A DNA stretch of 32,750 bases from Byssochlamys sp. IMV 00236 (GCA_001931875.2 MSJH02000633.1:1-32750), one strand, 5' to 3'. Positions 20,801-31,133 are shown, counted from the stretch's first letter. The notes: generated by a model not told the origin, from the letters alone. Numbers and translations: made by a program.

Positions 20801-23130
20801 GTTTTACTATCTTCCTCTGGCTGTGCAACTGATTGATGATGATCTAAGCATCGAAGGCTGCAATAGCATAACTGGTCTGGAAGCCTCGGAAGAACGGGAA
20901 GAGCACATGGAGATAGTGATGGAAGGTCGATCTATCATTAACAGTTGGATTCGGGTGGATGGCTCTTCAGTATCTGGTGATGCGGCAAGTCTCCCATCTG
21001 CACTTGTCAGTTTTTGGGAAAGCAAGCTAGAGTCCCTAAGAGGCAACTCTCCAGAAGAGTACAGGGTAGGGGAGGCCTTCGTGAAGATAATGTCGGAGGT
21101 AGACTCTTCGAGACTGGGGAAGTCTGCAGACTTCTTGACAAACTTATCGAAAGAAGTGCGGAAGTCAAATGTTATCCGTTCCGCTGCATGGCTCTCTGTA
21201 TTGCGAGACTCTGTGGTATCTCTACCGGCCGGAACCAGACTTTGCAATGAACTGATTGCCGACGGTACCGGAATAGATCCTCAGAAGAAACGCAGCGATG
21301 GTAAGTTCGGTTTCTCTATTTTATATTTATGAGTTCTGACAATTGCAAGCTCTCCGAACATTATCGCTTCTGAATCTCCTGACCCAGGGAGATGAGGATG
21401 TGGCCGCTTCGGTTCCTACGCAGCGACTCGTCTTCCTTGTGAAGAATCTAGTACAGCGCTGGCAGTCAGATCTTGATTTTCTGGATGTCAAGGCTGAGAT
21501 CCTTAAAGTTCTAACCTTCATTCTTCCTTCACTGAAGGAGATATACGGCTCCCACTGGGCAGAGACCATGGAGATACTGAGCACTACTTGGAAGGAGACT
21601 AATGGGGGTGATGAGGGCTTGCCTTTGTTGCATGCTTCTTTCAGACTATTTGCACGCCTGAAGTCTATGCTAAACGACGAGGTTAATGATGATCTTGTGG
21701 ATGCGTGGTCGGAATCTAAAGCAGATCTGGTGAATAACCTGATTTCGACCCTGCATAAGATTGGTGAGTCTTTCAAACCATAGTCATACATATATAGAGA
21801 TGCGGTTAACTAAACACATTACAGACTCTTCCGCCGCGTTCCACCAGCCCCAAAATGCGACGGCTGATCTACTATGCCGCCTGATTGGTAGTATTTCGAT
21901 AGACAATCTCGATAATGTGGGCGAGATATACCCGCTCCTCAATGCTCAGAGTCGAGGCATCCAGCGAGCTGCCTATGAAGTTCTGCACCGTTATATCCCT
22001 AAGAGACAAGAACAAGTTTCGTTTGACGTCGCCCTATCGAAGTCAACTGCCGCATTGCCGGATGAGCTTCTTTCTCTCTTGCTTGAACCGCCTACTATGG
22101 AGGAAATTTCCGCTTCCTACGGTGAAGAAAGGACCTGGATTAGCTTGCGGTCCTACCTTCTTAGCTGGAAGGTGGTATTTGATCACTTCTCTAATGCGGT
22201 TAGTGCCCCATCCAGCACTATATAAAGCCATTTTCTGACTTTTTGATCATAGTCTCTCACCGTTCAAGAGAATTACGCGACTAACATCAAAGAGAATGGG
22301 ACATTGATTCCACTTCTGGACTTCACTTTCGACTTCCTGCAAAAGTCAAACGGGAAACTTGCAGATGCGTCCAAGTTCAACGTCCGCTCTTTTGAACTGG
22401 ACCAGTCCGAGAATTCTGAGAAAGAGATCCAGTGGCTGTTGGTGCACTTGTATTTCTTGTCTCTAAAGTATCTTCCGAATATCACCAAAGCCTGGTGGCT
22501 CGACACAAAGAAGCGCATCAAAGGTCCTGTAGAAGCGTGGACGGAAAGATTCGTAAGGGAGACTCTTTGTAGCAATCTTTGAATCAATTAACTGACCAGA
22601 GGAACCAGATCTCCCCACTGATTATCGAAGACTCTCTAAACAGTGTTTCTGAGTGGACAACTACTCAAGACCCGAATGAAGAGCGAGCACTTAGCGTCAA
22701 GGTTTCGCCAAAAGCGGCCGAACTGATTGCCAGTATCCCTGTCGATGAGGAATCACCTCCCGTTGCTATCGTCATAACTCTTCCTTCCGCATATCCTCTC
22801 CACCCTGCCATCGTGGCAGGAAAGAGCCGAGTTCTAGTCGACGAGAAAAAGTGGAGAAGCTGGCTCTTGACTATCCAAGGTGTGATCATGTTCTCGAACG
22901 GCAATCTTGTCGACGGACTGCTCGCGTTCAGAAAGAACGTACAGGGTGCTCTCCAGGGCCAAAGCGAGTGTGCAATTTGCTATTCGGTCATTTCTACGGA
23001 TATGCAAACACCGAACAAGCGCTGCGCGACCTGCAAGAACACGTTCCACTCTGTCTGCCTGTTCCGTTGGTTCAAGAGCAGTAACCAGAGTACGTGTCCT
23101 CTTTGCCGGAACAACTTTGTTTATGTATAA
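17846..23130 (+). CDS. RKR1: RKR1/LTN1 (listerin), RING E3 ubiquitin ligase
   Basis: Ltn1 binds 60S subunits with stalled peptidyl-tRNA and ubiquitinates the nascent chain in ribosome-associated quality control. Eight exons join in phase: 17846-18157, 18222-18615, 18668-20393, 20453-21300, 21350-21763, 21825-22198, 22253-22552 and 22600-23130, giving 1632 aa (yeast 1562). The N terminus has an FG/S-rich leader, then the conserved LTYIAEPPDLSRISEPQLAI and helical repeats. The middle is HEAT-like. The C terminus is an RWD-like region followed by a C4HC3 RING at 1580-1625: CAIC, CATC, then H and C in FHSVC, and finally CPLC. Six of the seven introns have ordinary donors. The third (20394-20452) uses GTCAGT with a CTGAC branch and TTTAG. 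It is required because the unspliced frame stops at 20440-20442, while the next frame (SVDSLVAIAEEL) continues the protein. The family call is firm; this one junction is the least certain. Confidence 0.94.
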
Positions 23131-23856
23131 GGAAGTATGACTGCACAGGTTTGCAAAATCTTTTTATGCCTAGGCGTGTTTTATTGGTATAGATTTGGCT
23201 AGACTTACCTGATAGCCGCGTCATCTAACTCCAATCAAATGATTTCTGCACCTGGAGTCCTTGTTTGCTTATATAGGCGGCGTGCGCCTTGAACTACGGG
23301 TTGAATGGACCGGTTGTATTGGGCCAATGTGGTTTATTGAGCAGGGGATTCGGAATGAATGTCCTGTTAAGCTCAAGTGATCGAAGTGTCTTATCCCCCA
23401 GGCAGGATTGGACATCCCGTTGATACATTTCCGCTCGTACGCATCGTATATTGCATTCATATAATTGTAGCTATAGCTAAGAGATCATCAAATCGCTTCC
23501 CAAATCGCTTCTCTCCACGGTAGATAACAAGAAGTATGGCGTCACCGCACACATAGAATCATTATCATCAAAAATAAGTGGACAGCCAGGAATCTGAGAT
23601 GCCACAATTAATTGTAGCCACATGATGGGAACGCAATGGAACTCATTGTATCATTGTTAACCTGCTAATATACGATAAGATAACCAACCCCAAACAAATC
23701 AATCTCGGCCTGCGGGGCAACCCTTCTCTTTACCCCACCAACAACTCCGAAGCAGCTCCGCAGAGCTCCAGCCGGAGTATTCTGGACAGAGCTTCGTTTC
23801 TTCTATACTTCTGCGAAAGAAGAAAAGCTCGCGCCTAGCCCCATTCTCTTGTCCTC
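23131..23856. other. Intergenic region between RKR1 and PPM1
   Basis: 726 bp with no supported gene. It holds the RKR1 3' untranslated region and the PPM1 promoter. A CCAAT pentamer lies at 23324-23328, about 530 bp before the PPM1 start, too far to be convincing. A short minus-strand open frame (23269-23460) has no signature. Confidence 0.5.
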
Positions 23857-25185
23857 ATGTCCGCTTCCCAAATCCCGAACCTCAACACTCTCCGCCGCGG
23901 CGGTGGTAGAGGAAGTCGTCTGAGAGGTCGCGGCGGCGGTTCGGCTTCAGGAGATCAACACGGAACCGGGAGCAGTGCAGCGTCAGCGAAGGATCGAGTC
24001 GTCCAAAACACGGACAATGATGCTAGTGTTTCGAGACTAAGCGCAGTGGAATTGGGGTATTTGGAAGATCCGTTCGCGAAAGCATTGACTGCGCCGGGGC
24101 CAGGCACAAGGCGATTCCCGATAATAAACCGAGGTGAGTTCGTCCAAGGGTGTGATTATCTTTGAAAGCCTTTCCAAGGAGCGCATATTTCGCTGCATTG
24201 GATTATTTCAATTGACTCGATTTTTGGAAATCAAGGGACATATGTTCGCACAGCCGCAATTGATATCCTCGTCTCCCGATTCCTTCGTTCTCCAGATGGA
24301 CAACCGCCACGAAAGAAGCAAATTATATCCCTGGGTGCAGGCTCAGACACGCGCGTTTTCAGGATTCTGTCTCGTGTGCCACACACGGATATCATATATC
24401 ATGAGTTAGACTTCCCTGCCAACACAGCAGGAAAGATTAAGGCCATTCGAGCGTCGCCGTTGCTACAAAAAGCGCTGAGTATAGAAAAAGCGGAGGACCT
24501 GACAATCTCGGAGGCAGGAGATGCGCTCCATTCTCCATCTTATCATATCCATCCCATTGATCTGCGCTCTCTTGCTTCGTCAGCCCTGTCATCGTCGGAA
24601 TCCGGCTCAGGGTCGCTATTACTACAAGGCGTTGATACATCACTTCCCACCCTACTTTTGTCAGAATGCTGCCTTATCTACCTATCTCCGGCAGAAGCAG
24701 ACGGCGTAGTCAATTACTTCACAAAGACTCTCTTTCGTTCTTCGAACAACTCTGGCCCCACCACACCCACGCAAGACTCGCCGTCTCCAACTTCAGAGCC
24801 ACCAACTGTACCCTTGGGAGTAGTTATATACGAACCTATTCGGCCAGATGATCCATTCGGTAAGACCATGGTGTCGAACCTGGCAACACGCGGTATCCAG
24901 CTACAGACACTACACAAGTACGCATCATTAAATGCGCAGCGACAACGACTCCAGGACCACGGCTTCAATGAAGGCCAACAGGTGGCAGATATCGACTTCA
25001 TCTGGGAGCGTTGGGTGAGTGATGCGGAGAAGGAGCGGGTTTCTGGACTGGAAATGCTGGACGAAGTGGAGGAGTGGAGGCTGTTGGCGCAACACTACTG
25101 TATCGTTTGGGGCTGGAGAGAAGGCCCCGGGTCGGATGGAGTGTTTGATGGGTGGAAGGAGATTGAGGCACAGCATGAGAAGTGA
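23857..25185 (+). CDS. PPM1: PPM1, PP2A leucine carboxyl methyltransferase
   Basis: Ppm1 (LCMT1) uses S-adenosylmethionine to methylate the C-terminal Leu carboxylate of the PP2A catalytic subunit, which favours assembly with certain regulatory subunits. Two exons, 23857-24133 and 24236-25185, give 408 aa. The intron (24134-24235, 102 nt) has GTGAGT and an AAG acceptor and joins NRG to TYVRTAAID. Signatures: GYLEDPFAKAL, then RTAAID near 97-102, the SAM-binding LGAGSDTRVFR at 125-135, YHELDFP at 147-153 and LLLSECCLIYL at 232-242. The central insert (about 260-290) is Ser/Pro/Thr-rich. The N-terminal 30 residues form an Arg/Gly-rich extension (RRGGGRGSRLRGRGGG) absent from the catalytic fold; its role is unknown. 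The call is firm. Confidence 0.94.
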
Positions 25186-27109
25186 GCTCCTCTAGGGACG
25201 ACGTGGGCTGAACTCCATTATTGATACCATTTATACCTGAATTCCCCGTAACTATTGCATGCATTCAACATGAATGTAGTAATGTACAGAAGTCATTGGA
25301 ACGTTTTATCCGATCACGTGCAGACCTATGTCGATACAACGACACCTCATCCTTATCTACCCTGCCATCCCCAACATCGTATTTTCCGCTATGCCTAGCA
25401 AACCGAAAGCTTCTACCCGCTTCATCATAAGAATAAGGTTCCCCATGAGACCTTGGAGGCTTTGAGAAGTCCTCGCAAGTAGGGTCAACGCCTTCATGTG
25501 AGCTACTGTTCGCCGATATCTTCGAGAAAAAGAATTGTACGCGTTCCGTCGAAGAAACCTACAGGAACAAGAAAAATGGGCTAAGATGCCATGCACAGAG
25601 ATATACAGTGCCTGTCTGAGGACCAATTGTCGGGTTTTTACAATAGCGGCGCTGTCGACCTGGCGACACCTGAGCGCCTTGCGTCTAGGAAGAGGGGCCG
25701 TTGTGGTAGTTAGTACATACAACTAATGACGGGTTCATTTCGCGGAAGCATTTAGGCACAGGCAGACAGTTTTGTACATCACTAGCTTGCTTTCACTATC
25801 GAACTGCAATCAAAAGGAGTCCTCAGATAGTCCGCGCTTGTCCTATCCAGATCGATCCCTCGAAGCAAAACATGGCGGTGCGTCGACATCAGATCGCATC
25901 GACAATCCCGCCTATCATCACCAGAAGGGATTCAATCACGCCGATGGATCGATGAATTGACGATAGACAGTGTTTTGTCCGATAGACTTTGCAGGGGATA
26001 AGTTGTCGGGTGTTGTGATCATCCTCAACATGACGCTACTACTTTAGGGCTTAGAGTAGAGCGCCAAACACCACCGGCCCGAATACCTAGCGCGATTCTT
26101 AACTACCGCGGCAGCTTTCGAAGCTTTTGAAAGTGGTCCTAGTCTAGTGGTCACTGCGTGTTACCGACTGGTCCGGATAGGAGAACAAAGAAAAGGGCCC
26201 TAGAATTGGGAAATATCCAACTATGATTGCTCTGGGTTATTCATTATTTCTACGTCTTCGGTGATGCTCTGGACATGCCAAAAAGACGGACAAGAGTTTG
26301 CATCACGCATGATCGAAACACCTGCCAGTACCAACCGAAAGATGATTTCGGAGAACTGCGACTCCAAGATGAACGAACAGATGGAGCTGGAACGGCGGAT
26401 GATTACACGATCTCGGATCTTCCCCTGACGCTAGGCGAGGATAAGCAATGACCGCCCGCTAACATACCCCATCGAGATACTATGCCTCCTAGCAGCATCG
26501 GCGACGGCCAATTCTAATTATCTTCCTGGTCAAATCCAACTCCTCGGAGTCTTGGACTCCTTTTCTCGAACCCTCTTGATTCTCAAGCGTCTTGTGTCTA
26601 ATTGCTGCTCCACTAATCAGTCGTCTTGGCGGAAACGGTCTCATAGTTCTGGTCGAATGAGTGGTCATGGGAAAACAACCTCTTGACCAAGGATGGAAAT
26701 TGGGATCCATATGCAGCTGCGGTTGCTGCTCTCCGCATTGGCCGTGTCATGCTTGAATGGCGTCCTTTTTCAGTGAGGGCCGAGGGACCAGGGACTAGCT
26801 CGCGCCTTTTTGAGCTCGTCTTTTCCTCCATCGCGGTTTTGTCTGTCTTCAAGTTGCTTCTTTGGCTGTTGGGGCGCTCTTCACCTTCGTTTGGTTGTTC
26901 TGACCATAGTCTTTCTTTCGAGACAAAAAAAAACCATATTCAATCATTTTTGCGGCGTTAAGAGAAGACAAAAATCAATTGGCTCACAAAGTTTGGATAG
27001 AAAAGGACACAGGAATCAAAAGAGACTGATACACTACGACTGCTTTTGATCTAGGGGACTCTGCATAAACACATTCACTCCGATTGACACCGGAAGCTAC
27101 GACTCAGCC
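25186..27109. other. Long intergenic region upstream of the SUN-family gene
   Basis: About 1.9 kb with no gene I can support. Open frames at 25357-25722 (-), 26227-26451 (+) and 26683-26961 (+) lack family signatures and a good start context. From about 26500 the plus strand becomes rich in C and T, especially 26800-26930, which fits a promoter or long leader for the gene at 27110. Small ATG-initiated frames in that part (26711-26776 and from 26749) are described under findings. A CACGTG lies at 25315-25320. Confidence 0.5.
26884..26918 (+). promoter_or_regulatory. Two CNYTCNYT motifs in the pyrimidine-rich leader of the SUN gene
   Basis: CCTTCGTT (26884-26891) and CTTTCTTT (26911-26918) fit CNYUCNYU, the motif reported for the yeast RNA-binding protein Ssd1, whose targets include SUN-family mRNAs. 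Such matches arise often by chance in C/T-rich sequence, so this is suggestive only. It also assumes that the transcript starts upstream of 26884. Confidence 0.25.
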
Positions 27110-28627
27110 ATGAAATTCAACGCCTTCTCATCTCGTGTCGCTGCGGTGTGCGTCCTCTTTGCGGCTGTGGAGGCATCGGGACACAATCATGGCCACATAC
27201 ATTCTCGAAGGCATCAGCATGTCTCTGCTCAGCAGAAGGATCAAGTGGAAAAGAGATCAGTGACATGTGACTTCCCAACGGATGAGGGCCTGGTTGCAGT
27301 CACTCCATCAGAACAGAATGCCGGGTGGGCTATGGCTCCGGATCGCCCATGCAAGGCTGGACAATGGTGCCCATATGCCTGTCCATCTGGCATGGTATCC
27401 ATGCAATGGAACCCAGAAGTGACATCGTACACCTACCCAGGATCCATGGTATGGACTTGACTTCGAGTATTAAACCTCTTGTGCCGGTCTAACCTATGAG
27501 ACAGGATGGCGGTTTGTACTGCGACCACAACGGAAATTTGCAAAAGGGTTTCCCGGACAGGCCTCTTTGTGAACCAGGAACGGGAACAGTTTCGGTCCAG
27601 AACAAGTGCAGCAGTGGTGGTGTCTCGTTTTGTCAAACGGTCATGCCTGGTCTTGAAGATATGATTATTCCCACCTGGGTTGAGGGCACCGCCGATCTTG
27701 CTGTTCCTGGGAGTACCTTTTTCGCTGAGACCGCCGCTCAGTAAGTGCCTTATGATCAGTTTTGCGTTTGGTATCGTTCTCACATGTTGCAGCTATTACA
27801 TTAACCCGCCGGGTGTCAGTCCCACTGACGCATGCGTTTGGGGAGATTCAAGTAAGGCAATCGGCAACTGGGCTCCTTTCGTGGCTGGTGCGAACACGGA
27901 AAGTGATGGCAGAACATACGTCAAACTTGGTTGGAACCCGATTTATACCAATGCATATAGCAACCAGGTCCCGGAGTTCGGCATGGAAATTGTCTGTGAT
28001 GGCGATGGCTGTGAAGGCCTCCCCTGCAAATTTGACCCGGCCAGCAATGGATTCAACGAGATGGAGGGGGATTATACGATTGGTGATGGCGGTGCCGCGT
28101 TCTGTGTGGTCACTGTTCCTTCGGGCAAGAAGGCCAATATCGTGGTGTTCGAGGGATCTGGCAGCGACTCTGCTTCAACAACCTCATCTTCGAGCTCTGT
28201 GGCCCCCACCTCCACGTCGAAATCTTCTAGCTCGAAAGCAACGACGACTTCCAGCGCTTCTTCGACGAGCAGTCCTGCTTCTAGTGCCACTTCGTCAGAT
28301 GCAAGTGCCTCTGGGGCGACTTCTAAGAAGGGCTCACACCATGCCTCCGCAACCTCTTCGGGCGGCAGCATTGCTTCTGCCAGTGCAAGCTTCTCCTACG
28401 CTCCCCATGTGTTCATTGAGACAGGCTCCTCCAATAATACCATGCCCAGCCAGACGTCTTCGATGACCACCATGACCACCATGACCTCTGCCGCGTCTAC
28501 AGCCTCGTCTACAGCCTCTGCCAAGGCTGCCGCGACCTCGACTTCCAGCGCTGCGTCTTCAAATGCAGTGTCTTTCATGGGCTTCATTGTAACCGTCTTC
28601 GTTGCCGGTCTCCTGTCAAGTGCCTAG
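27110..28627 (+). CDS. SUN-family (GH132, Adg3-like) GPI-anchored cell-wall protein
   Basis: SUN proteins (yeast Sim1, Uth1, Sun4, Nca3; S. pombe Adg3) act in cell-wall remodelling and septation; beta-glucan activity has been reported for some. Exons 27110-27448, 27505-27740 and 27793-28627 give 469 aa. The N-terminal 23 residues form a signal peptide. A His-rich stretch follows (GHNHGHIHSRRHQH), then a Kex2-type site VEKR at 46-49. The SUN cysteine motif begins C81-x5-C87-x3-C91, with the next Cys 27 residues on. The core includes YYINPPGVSPTDACVWGDSS, GNWAPFVAGAN and LGWNPIYTNAY. From about residue 325 the chain is Ser/Thr/Ala-rich, and it ends in a hydrophobic tail (SFMGFIVTVFVAGLLSSA), as for a GPI signal. 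Intron 1 has GTATGG and ACAG; intron 2 has GTAAGT and TGCAG. The resemblance is closest to the group named Adg3 in aspergilli, but the exact paralogue is uncertain. Confidence 0.92.
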
Positions 28628-30497
28628 ACCGGCACTGCCGCCAGCTTGTCGCTGTCCCTCGTGCCAGGGAGATTTCCAAAGCACCATCTCACGGTCCTTT
28701 TTCACGTTCGATTCGTCAGGGGACCATTTGACGACGATTTATACGTGCGCTAGATTTTTTAACGACCTTCGACTGCATATATTTATTCAAAAGATACCTT
28801 CGATTCTGGTTCTTCCCATTCATTCTTCGACCGGAGACTCTCTGCGCCGCCGATACAGGCGTGTTCCGCCTCTAGCGGTACGATGTTCCACCATAATGCA
28901 GCTTTATCTTCGTGGCCCCGATTGGATAATGTTTATTTTCGCTTCTATGGGCACTGGTGCACTCCCACTCATCCTGATGTATGGATACTCGGGATATAGA
29001 CACGTTTAGACAGTTTTGTACATAGTGCTTCCTATATCTAGATGAGTGAGCACTACATGCCTGCGTCAGCATTGGGCTCAATCTGATTTATTGTACATAG
29101 AGAAGCTAACTATTAATATAGACATTCCCGTGAGTCTTGATTCGCACAGAAGAAATTCGTAGATCCGTAAATGATCCGCACCTTGACCATCATTGGTTTC
29201 CCAGCTCGTGTCAAGGCCGGTATGACCCTGACAATATTAATTGTGCATCCCGAACCGATTGTGGCCACCTTCCAATCTGGTGCAACAACCTCCCAGGTGC
29301 AGAACTCCGTACTACGCCGTATAACTATGTGCTCTGTAGGCGCTGCTCAAACGCCCAACTCCAAACCCGAATAGGGATATGCGGATGTGATCGGCGGTGG
29401 AGCAGAATTACTGGGCAAGCATCCGTAGCCAACAAAGCCCGGAGACCCGAACAACCACGAGAGTGAGAGGGTTTCAAAAGATCGACACGGGCGATTTTTG
29501 AAGGAAATCGGTCGATCATCTGGAAAGACAGTCCGATCCCATGGGCTTTCCTGTTCTGGACATGAGTTACTCCGTACTCTTACTCTCTGTCTGGGCCTGT
29601 GCCGGTTTCGCTGTGGTTTGGGGAAATCCCTTGAAACAACAACATTGCCAAGCAAGACACTAGTTATACAAACTGTGAAGCAATCATTACGGACGGGGGA
29701 CCTTTTGATCGAGTTACCCTATTTGGATAAAGGGCGATCTGATAGTTATACGAACAACATTAATAATGTTAAAATGGGACGCGAAGATCAACTATCTATC
29801 TATAGTGTCATTTTTTTGGCCTTGCATTCCATGTTTCTCCCCCCACCACCCTCTCTGCTGGGCGCGTAGTTCTGCAACTTCTGCTACTCTAAGTCGTCCT
29901 TTGTCAATAACTAACTGATCGACTAGATAGATAGAAGGATAAGCAGCGTGCCAGCACCGAACACGTGCAAAGAAAGGATCGCTGAGATCGGTTTCGTTCA
30001 AGGCTGAAGTTCAATGGCCCCCAATAGTCAGTAAGCCGTGTGATGGCCTCTTTTTAAGACTTGACCTCTGCTATTCTGCTTTTTTCTCTCTCTTTTTATT
30101 TTCCCTCTTTTGTACTGTTTATTTCTGCTCTGACATCCCTGCATGGTTGTTGTTCTCACGCCCGTTTCAGCAGTGTCGCAGCCCTTTTTGGTCGCATTCC
30201 TCCGCAAGGCGTTGCCGACAAATGCTTTTTTTTTTCCCGGCAGAGTGATTCAGTCCTATTAGCGATAGCTTAAAACCAAACTGGTCGCTCTTTGCTAATT
30301 TATTTTGTCTCTTTCATTTGGTATTCCACATTATTATCTATTCTGCAATACGCGGCTCGGTCGGAGGGCTGACATCATTGTCGAAGGATTATCATTATTA
30401 CTCGAATTTGAAAGAATAGAGCCGGTCTCTTGAAAACATAAGAAATAACAATATCATTTGAATTATCACGGAGCCAAAGAGACTGGAAACAGGCAGG
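28628..30497. other. Long intergenic region between the SUN and DUF7704-type genes
   Basis: About 1.9 kb without a supported gene. The first part is likely the SUN 3' untranslated region and contains TGTACATA twice (29017-29024, 29092-29099). The open frame 29137-29466 and others have no signature. From about 30060 to 30330 the plus strand is strongly pyrimidine-rich, with a T10 run near 30226-30235, and is probably the promoter or leader of the downstream gene. A CCAAT lies at 30021-30025 and a CACGTG at 29962-29967. Confidence 0.5.
29017..29099 (+). promoter_or_regulatory. Two Puf-type TGTANATA motifs in the probable SUN 3' UTR
   Basis: TGTACATA at 29017-29024 and again at 29092-29099 match UGUANAUA, the Puf3-type RNA motif. 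They lie 390 and 465 nt after the SUN stop codon, so they act on this mRNA only if its 3' untranslated region is at least about 475 nt long. Confidence 0.35.
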
Positions 30498-31133
30498 ATG
30501 ACTACCAGAACAGAAGTCTTACAACAACAGCAATTCGTCGCCATGCCTCGAATCATGCTACACGAGCATGGATCAGAAACAAATCAGAAGAACACCATAT
30601 CATTCCACCCCAACAACAACGCCAAACCAGTATCAGACAATATCAACAGCAGCAATAACAGCACAGGGAGTCTAACTCGGAAACCCATCCCTTTTCTCTA
30701 CCGGCTCTTCTTCCTCTACCTCGAGCCTCTCTTCGCCATCAACGGTGCTCGTCTCGCCATCTTCCACGGCAGCCAATATCTGAAAATCATCGCGCCGCCA
30801 AATTACCCCCATCCGCCATCCCCCACCCCTAACGAGAGTCTGCTTCTTGTTCAGATCGCCTCGTTGTATATGCTCTTTGCGTTCGCGGAGGGCGTGCTCT
30901 TGCGCCATGTGGGCCAGACTCGCCGCGATATTTGGCGTCTTGTCATGATGTCTTTTGTCCTCTCGGATGTGGGCCATTTGTATGCTCTGTATCGTGTCGC
31001 TGTGGATGTGGAAGCGACGGATGTGTTTTGGGATCCGAGATTGTGGACCCGGTGGGAGGAATGGGGGAATTTGGGCTTGACTTGGTTCGGGTTCTTTCTT
31101 CGTGCGGCGTTTTTGTCGGGTGTTGCGATGTAG
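30498..31133 (+). CDS. DUF7704-type small integral membrane protein
   Basis: A 211-aa, intron-free protein of unknown function. The N-terminal 55 residues are polar and Q/N-rich (VLQQQQF, then NNNAKPVSDNINSSNNSTGS). Four hydrophobic segments follow, at about 59-83 (PFLYRLFFLYLEPLFAINGA), 115-135 (LLLVQIASLYMLFAFAEGVL), 144-168 and 191-211 (LGLTWFGFFLRAAFLSGVAM). The first, with YRLFFLYLEPL, and the middle VGHLYALYRVA resemble the fungal DUF7704 group. The start at 30498 is the first ATG of the frame; ATGs at 30543 and 30552 would trim only the polar leader. The family is common in ascomycetes as scattered paralogues, and I know of no assigned role. The existence of the gene is likely; the family name is from memory and less sure. 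Confidence 0.8.
   Translation: MTTRTEVLQQQQFVAMPRIMLHEHGSETNQKNTISFHPNNNAKPVSDNINSSNNSTGSLTRKPIPFLYRLFFLYLEPLFAINGARLAIFHGSQYLKIIAPPNYPHPPSPTPNESLLLVQIASLYMLFAFAEGVLLRHVGQTRRDIWRLVMMSFVLSDVGHLYALYRVAVDVEATDVFWDPRLWTRWEEWGNLGLTWFGFFLRAAFLSGVAM

Noticed and set aside
25357..25722. 121-codon minus-strand frame in the PPM1-SUN gap
   Set aside because: Arg/Leu-rich without a signature, and it lies in a region with many stops in all other frames; could be chance. Listed in case RNA data support it.
26130..26185. tRNA-like sequence with a TCTAGTGGTCA block
   Set aside because: The block resembles a tRNA D-arm/A-box, but there is no B-box (GGTTCRANTCC), no pairing acceptor stem and no anticodon arm at the right distance.
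29137..29466. 109-codon open frame downstream of the SUN gene
   Set aside because: No recognisable motif, odd Arg/Cys-rich composition, and no other coding indication that I can see.
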